NCBI GenBank assembly: GCA_003586115.2
Contig: QVOM02000025.1
Coordinates: 44,994,522-45,058,521 of the forward strand
Source of the DNA: Salvator merianae
Taxonomy: Eukaryota; Chordata; Lepidosauria; Squamata; Teiidae
Direction of reading: 5' to 3'
DNA: 64,000 bases
Below, piece by piece: positions 59,516-64,000 of the stretch (within the stretch, counting starts at the first letter, position 1; every line of letters begins with the position of its first letter). Both the position numbers and the translations under genes were made by a program. The notes under the pieces are model-generated. The model saw only the letters and a program-made list of their open reading frames with translations. It ran no database searches and was not told the origin of the DNA.

Positions 59516-60465
59516 AGGGCAATGAAAATTGAAAGGAACTGTGAAGAACTCCAGAAAGATCTCTTGAGTGAACAACCAAGTGACAAATGAACTTCAGTGT
59601 TAGGAAGTGTGATGCACATTGGGGATAAAAACCTCACTTACACCTAAATTCAAGGGGTCTGAGCTTTCTGTGATGGACCAGGAAAGGGACCTTGGGATTC
59701 TGGTGGATAGTTCAATGAACGTATTGACCCAGTGAAAAAAGCAAATTCAGTGCTAAGGAATAGAAAATAAATCTGCAAGCATCAGATAAATCATATAAAT
59801 CTATGGTGACACTCCATTTGGAATATTGTGTTCAGTTCTGGTCATTACACCTCAGGAAAAATATTGCAGAATTGAAAAATGTGAAGAAAAGGGCAACCAG
59901 AATGATCTAGGAACTAGAAAACCTCCCTTATGAAATCAGGCTGCAGTGTCCAGGCTTCTTCAGCTTTGAAAGACATTTATGAGAAGGGACCTGACTGAAG
60001 TATATAAAATCAGGCATAGTGTGGAAAAAGTGGATAGAAACCCCCCCCCCCCACTATTGCACAACACTTGAACCAGGATTCACTCTATGATGCTGATAGG
60101 CAGGAAAGTCAGCACTAACAAGAGGAAGCATTTTTTCACCCAATGAGTAATTGGTCTATAGAATTTTACAACCAGAAGGGGAGGTAACAGCTACTGGATG
60201 ACTTTAAGAAGAGGTTGGATAAATTCATGGAGAACAGATGTATCAACGGCTACTAGAACGCATGCCTAGGTACCACATCCAGGTTGGAGACAGAGGCAGG
60301 ATGCCTCTAAAGGCTATTTTCATGCACTTGAGAGCAGGTGAGGGTTTTGCCTTCATCTTCTGCTTGATAATGATCTGAAGTGAATGATAGGCCACTGTAT
60401 GAGACACAATGCTGGACTGTGGCCTAATTCAGCATGGCTCCTCTTATGTTCTTATTAGACACTGT
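59516..60465 (+). mobile_element. CR1-clade LINE, about 950-bp 3' fragment
   Basis: The longest CR1 copy here. Consecutive ORF2 C-terminal blocks can be followed across frame shifts: ERNCEELQKDL at the start, then LHLEYCVQFWSLHLRKNIAE near 59811-59870 followed by a KRATRMI segment, GDLTEVYKI near 59990, and DDFKKRLDKFMENRCINGY near 60198-60255. The 3' UTR (60256-60465) shares GGCAGGATGCCTCTAAAGGC with the copies at 4414 and 36845 and ends TCCTCTTATGTTCTTA. A C run at 60042-60052 and several shifts show decay. The catalytic RT domain is absent. Confidence 0.9.
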
Positions 60466-60737
60466 GAGGGGAAAGAATGGGACCAGTGGGACGCTGTGGT
60501 TGAAAAGCCATAGGGTTGAGCAGAAAACTCCCAAGTGCAGTAGGACTTAAATATCTACAAGCTGGTGCCTAAACTAAGAACCATGGAACTGCCCCAGTAC
60601 AGTATCATAATGAACAGCGTGAACAGCTGATGAGAGGTCAAGAAATGTCTACAAGGTAGTAATTCTTCTCTTCCTCTCCCAGTAAAGGCCACCGACTTGG
60701 TCTATAACAAATCAGGAATGACTATTCCCTTTTCTTC

Positions 60738-60816
60738 ATTTGTTTTTACTGATGTAACCCACCCTGAGACCTTTTGGTACAGGGCAGGATAAAAATACAA
60801 ATAATTAATTAATTAC
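60738..60816 (+). mobile_element. LINE/SINE 3' tail (second copy)
   Basis: TTTTTACTGATGTAACCCAC, then CCTGAGACC, then GGGCAGGATAAAAATACAAA and (TAAT)n. It is the same family as 59030-59118. Confidence 0.6.
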
Positions 60817-61595
60817 TTTCTGGGAATTCATTTCCTCAAGATGCTTTTACAAATGCCCAGCTGCTTAGCCATTCTGCCATGCCACCTTGTTATTGGGCTA
60901 TAGTTATCTAACACATTATTCTGCAAAAGGGAAACAGAATACCTGAGCCATGATGGAGGATGCATGGATTCAAGTAAATAAGTGGGACATACAGCTACCA
61001 TGGAGAAAAATAACGGTTAGTTATATAAAAAGTTACAGCAGGAAAACTGATGTCTTGCCCCCCCGCCCCCAAAAGTAGGAAGTACTACCTCTCTAGAAAC
61101 AACCGATTATGTATTTTTGGTATCAGAGTATGGTACTGTGTGACCTGAAGTGCTGAATCGAACATGTTGGCCTGAATATTATTTGTTTGCATATATTTGC
61201 TTCATGTAAAAAACAAAATGTAAACAAGTTTAGGCAATGAAGAAGTTCCAAGCCTTCAAGCTTCCTTGCATTAGGGCACAATTTTCAGAGTCAAAAAATG
61301 TACTCAAGCATATAACAATGACTCTTGGTGCAAGCAAGACACTTTATAACCCAATCCAAGCATATTTAGTCAGAGGTGAATCCCACTGGCTGCAGGGAAA
61401 GTTAATTGGAACTAAATCAACAAAGCTTGCTCCTAAGAAAACATGGTTTTAAGACAAGAGCCATTTCCCCTATTAGCTCAACTTCTTATATAGTGTACTG
61501 ATGATATGGTGGTCAGTTGGAAACACCGTTCATATAAATGAAAATAACAATAGTCAATAGCCTATTAATATTTTACAAGGCTTCTAAGAGGCTAG
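60817..61595. other. Unique DNA, no gene seen
   Basis: A C-rich run lies at 61058-61070. No gene supported. Confidence 0.4.
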
Positions 61596-61599
61596 TGAC

Positions 61600-61665
61600 T
61601 TGCATTTCTATACCATCTCGCTTTCTGTATTGCTGGCATGGAAATGCAGCCTACAAAACTTTTAG
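61600..61665 (-). mobile_element. Possible antisense LINE/SINE tail remnant
   Basis: TTGCATTTCTATACCATCTC then GCTTTCTG resembles a degraded 'GCATTTATATACCGCCTTTC' antisense tail. Confidence 0.3.
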
Positions 61666-61699
61666 CAGGCTGGTAAAAAAGAATGACTGATTTGTTCTT

Positions 61700-62130
61700 C
61701 ATATGCACCGGCCCACTGCAAATCTAAGCTGGTTGTAGCAGAAAAGGCTTTCCTTTCGCCATGGCTTCAACAGAAACCAAGCAGGCTGATGGAGAAAGTA
61801 TGAAACAATTTCCTCCCTGACTGTTTTATCACTTGCACAGAATCTCTTGTCAGATGAATTGTCAAGTACAAGTTTGGCATGGAGGCAGGTTGAAGTGGTG
61901 TATCTTTTCCAGTGCACAGATATTCCATTTGTGGTTTCGGTGATTTTCGTCATATGAAAATCTCTCCATTGCTCGATGAAATGTTGCATGGGGAGCCCCT
62001 TTACGTAAATGCCTTTGGCTCATGAAATACAATATCGTAGCTGCATTGAAAAAGCTGCAGTTCCCCTCATTTCTCAATGGGCTGTGGATTCAAGCTCTAA
62101 TAACACTGCTTTTCTTAAGGTAAATAATAT
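61700..62130. other. Single-copy block, possible conserved noncoding element
   Basis: Non-repetitive, balanced-composition sequence unlike the decayed repeats around it. It contains TTTGTGGTTT (RUNX-like, near 61928), CATATGAAAATC and other AT-rich factor-like sites. The - strand frames through it (96 and 71 codons) overlap but show no known domain. Confidence 0.25.
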
Positions 62131-62269
62131 AATTCTTAACAATGGCAGGAAATAACTTGACGCTATGCACCTTGATTCATCCAGGAAAATTTTAATGTTG
62201 GTATGAAGGATATTAACCTCAAACATAGAAATAAGCAGAGATGGACATAAGATCGCTCATGACTTATTT

Positions 62270-62690
62270 AAGGATGTAATTGTTCCTTTTGGATTTTTTC
62301 TACAATAGCATAGAATTCTTGTAGTATCATATGATTGTTATTAATCACACAGATAGAACTGTCATCTTTGTAGGCTCTTCTAGAAATTGCTAAGGTGCCC
62401 TCTGCTGAAGATATTGTGGCTAATGTTCTCATTACCAACTAATTGGCTAAAGGGACTTCTCTCACATTGCATTTAGCTTGATTGATAGTTTTCTATCACC
62501 TGATGGGTGGAATGGACAGCCAAACCAATTATCACAGCAAAGTGTGCTATATACCCGAAGACTGCAGACAGAGACAAAGAGCCCTTATCAAATTATATCT
62601 AGTGACACTGCCAGCTGAGATTTTGTTAAGCCACTAGGGAATTATCTGAAAAGCATAATTTGGCATTGCATGAAACTTGGTAAATGTTGT
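62270..62690. other. Single-copy block, possible conserved noncoding element
   Basis: It contains TTGATTGATAG (PBX/HOX-like, 62480-62490), ATCACCTGATGG and GGACAGCC close together, and no repeat signature. Enhancer function is speculation. Confidence 0.25.
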
Positions 62691-64000
62691 CGTTCCTAAA
62701 TGTGCTGTCTTCTGAAAAACAAAACAAAAAAACAGTTTGAAAGCTGATGAACATGCTTCATTATTTAGATTATAGAGGGAGTTACAATTGCGATTTTATT
62801 TCAGATTATCTTTTTATATGTCCCTATGTATGGATACGTCCAGCAGTATAAATTGGAAGAACAATCTTGTAGCCAATATATCAATATGTGCTGAAATGAA
62901 AAGGTTGAATTTAGAAAGAAAATGTGAAATACTTTGTAAAAGGTCATCAAAAATAAATTTTGCAAAATCTCACCTCCAACAAAAATAGTAAAAAATAGAG
63001 AGTTTTATTTTTTTATTTAAAAAAAACAACTCATTTACAAGCACCATTGAGGCTGTGATACAATGGGAGTTTTTTCAAATGGCCCTGTTAAAATTCTACC
63101 CCTTCAGAAGACAAAACAGGCATTCAATTCCTACCTCATTTCTTCACTTTGAAACCTGGCAACATCTCCCTATCAACAAATGCTCACCACAGATAGGCTT
63201 CTGCAGTCCTGATTTTCTGGAGCCCTGGTAGGTTGCTGGCTGGCAGCATTTGTTCCCATGCTGCAATTAGTTAGATTTCCCTCTTCTGTCACATCCTAAA
63301 GTGATTTGAAGAATGAGTCACTACCTATCTTATAATTTTCTGTCTGAAGAAGACACAATGATTCCAAGATTTTGAGGTGAGATAAGGCACAGGTAGTGGT
63401 AAAATGTTTGGCATTCCTGCCCCAGGTTTGCCCAGAAGCCATCCCTTTCAGCGTATCGGATCACAGCCTATATCTCTTTCAGTCATTTATACAATTGTGC
63501 CAAATTACAGATCGTACAATCTTCATAGCACGAATTAACTTTGTTCACCCATTTCTTTCTAACTATCCAGGTATCTCATGCTTTTCAGAACACTGGTGCC
63601 TTACAAAATCAGTTCCTTGCCAAGTTTTTTTGTTAGGGTACCCTCATAAAATATGTAAAATGAAATGGAACATATTTTGATTCTATCTCTCTGCAGGCAG
63701 CCCTGAAGGACAATAGATTATCAGAAGAAGAAAATACAGTGTCTTCTTGGTGGTAATAATATGCCTGCAAATGATCACAGCTCAAAGATTACCAGTGAAT
63801 TAATTCTGACTTTGCTGCACATACTGATAGGAAGCCTGCCTTTCCATGAATTCTCTTGTCCAAGTTGCTACAGGTGAGGAATGTCAGAGGTCTTTATTCC
63901 TTACGGCCACTTCCTGTTCACCTGTCCTTCCTGAACAAATAAAGGCAGGAGGATGGAGAATAAGCAGTCCCTTTGCCTCTTTTCTACAGACTGTTTTACA
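62691..64000. other. Unique DNA, no gene seen
   Basis: AT-rich with homopolymer runs near 63010-63030. The 94-codon frame at 63396-63680 shows no recognisable domain. Confidence 0.4.

Overview
The window looks like nuclear DNA from a vertebrate, most likely a squamate reptile (lizard, gecko or snake). It is AT-rich, has no dense coding, and is full of decayed interspersed repeats typical of that group: CR1-clade and L2-like LINE 3' ends, RTE-BovB pieces on both strands, a 5S-rRNA-headed SINE, and many short DNA transposons with terminal inverted repeats. I inferred the organism from the repeat mix, not from any host gene. I cannot name the species.

I found no host protein-coding gene. The open frames longer than 100 codons are either retrotransposon remnants (for example 3259-3783) or unsupported frames in noncoding DNA and inside repeats. 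The window is best read as intergenic or as one very long intron. A few single-copy stretches look unlike repeats and could be conserved regulatory DNA (12040-12400, 54660-54990, 61700-62130, 62270-62690). A promoter-like module lies at 52779-52912. All of these are low confidence because no cross-species comparison was possible.

Layout. 1-3.1 kb: simple repeats only. 3.2-7.4 kb: an old LINE on the + strand with endonuclease and reverse-transcriptase remnants and a hexanucleotide tail, split by a CR1 3' end on the - strand. 7.4-13.8 kb: BovB pieces, a hairpin hAT-type MITE with an 8-bp duplication, and the first PIF/Harbinger-like MITE. 16-20 kb: CR1 and L2-like 3' ends and a 5S-headed SINE. 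23.9-25.2 kb: a cluster of short DNA elements and an (ATT)n tract. 30.2-31.0 kb: a CR1 3' end followed by a near-perfect 327-bp palindrome. 35.2-40.2 kb: CR1, BovB and TIR elements. 41.4-46.5 kb: the densest MITE region, with a BovB endonuclease fragment and a head-to-head inverted repeat. 47-50 kb: BovB-type 3' ends. 53.8-57.4 kb: more PIF/Harbinger-like elements, one inserted into a CR1 tail. 58.5-60.8 kb: L2-like and CR1 LINE pieces. 61.7-64 kb: mostly unique sequence.

The clearest biology is transposon biology. One TIR family (GGCCCTTTCTGCAC-like ends) recurs about seven times in different lengths, and two copies have TAA/TTA target duplications, as expected for PIF/Harbinger. I saw no CRISPR array, operon, tRNA gene, intact rRNA gene or other novel multi-gene system.
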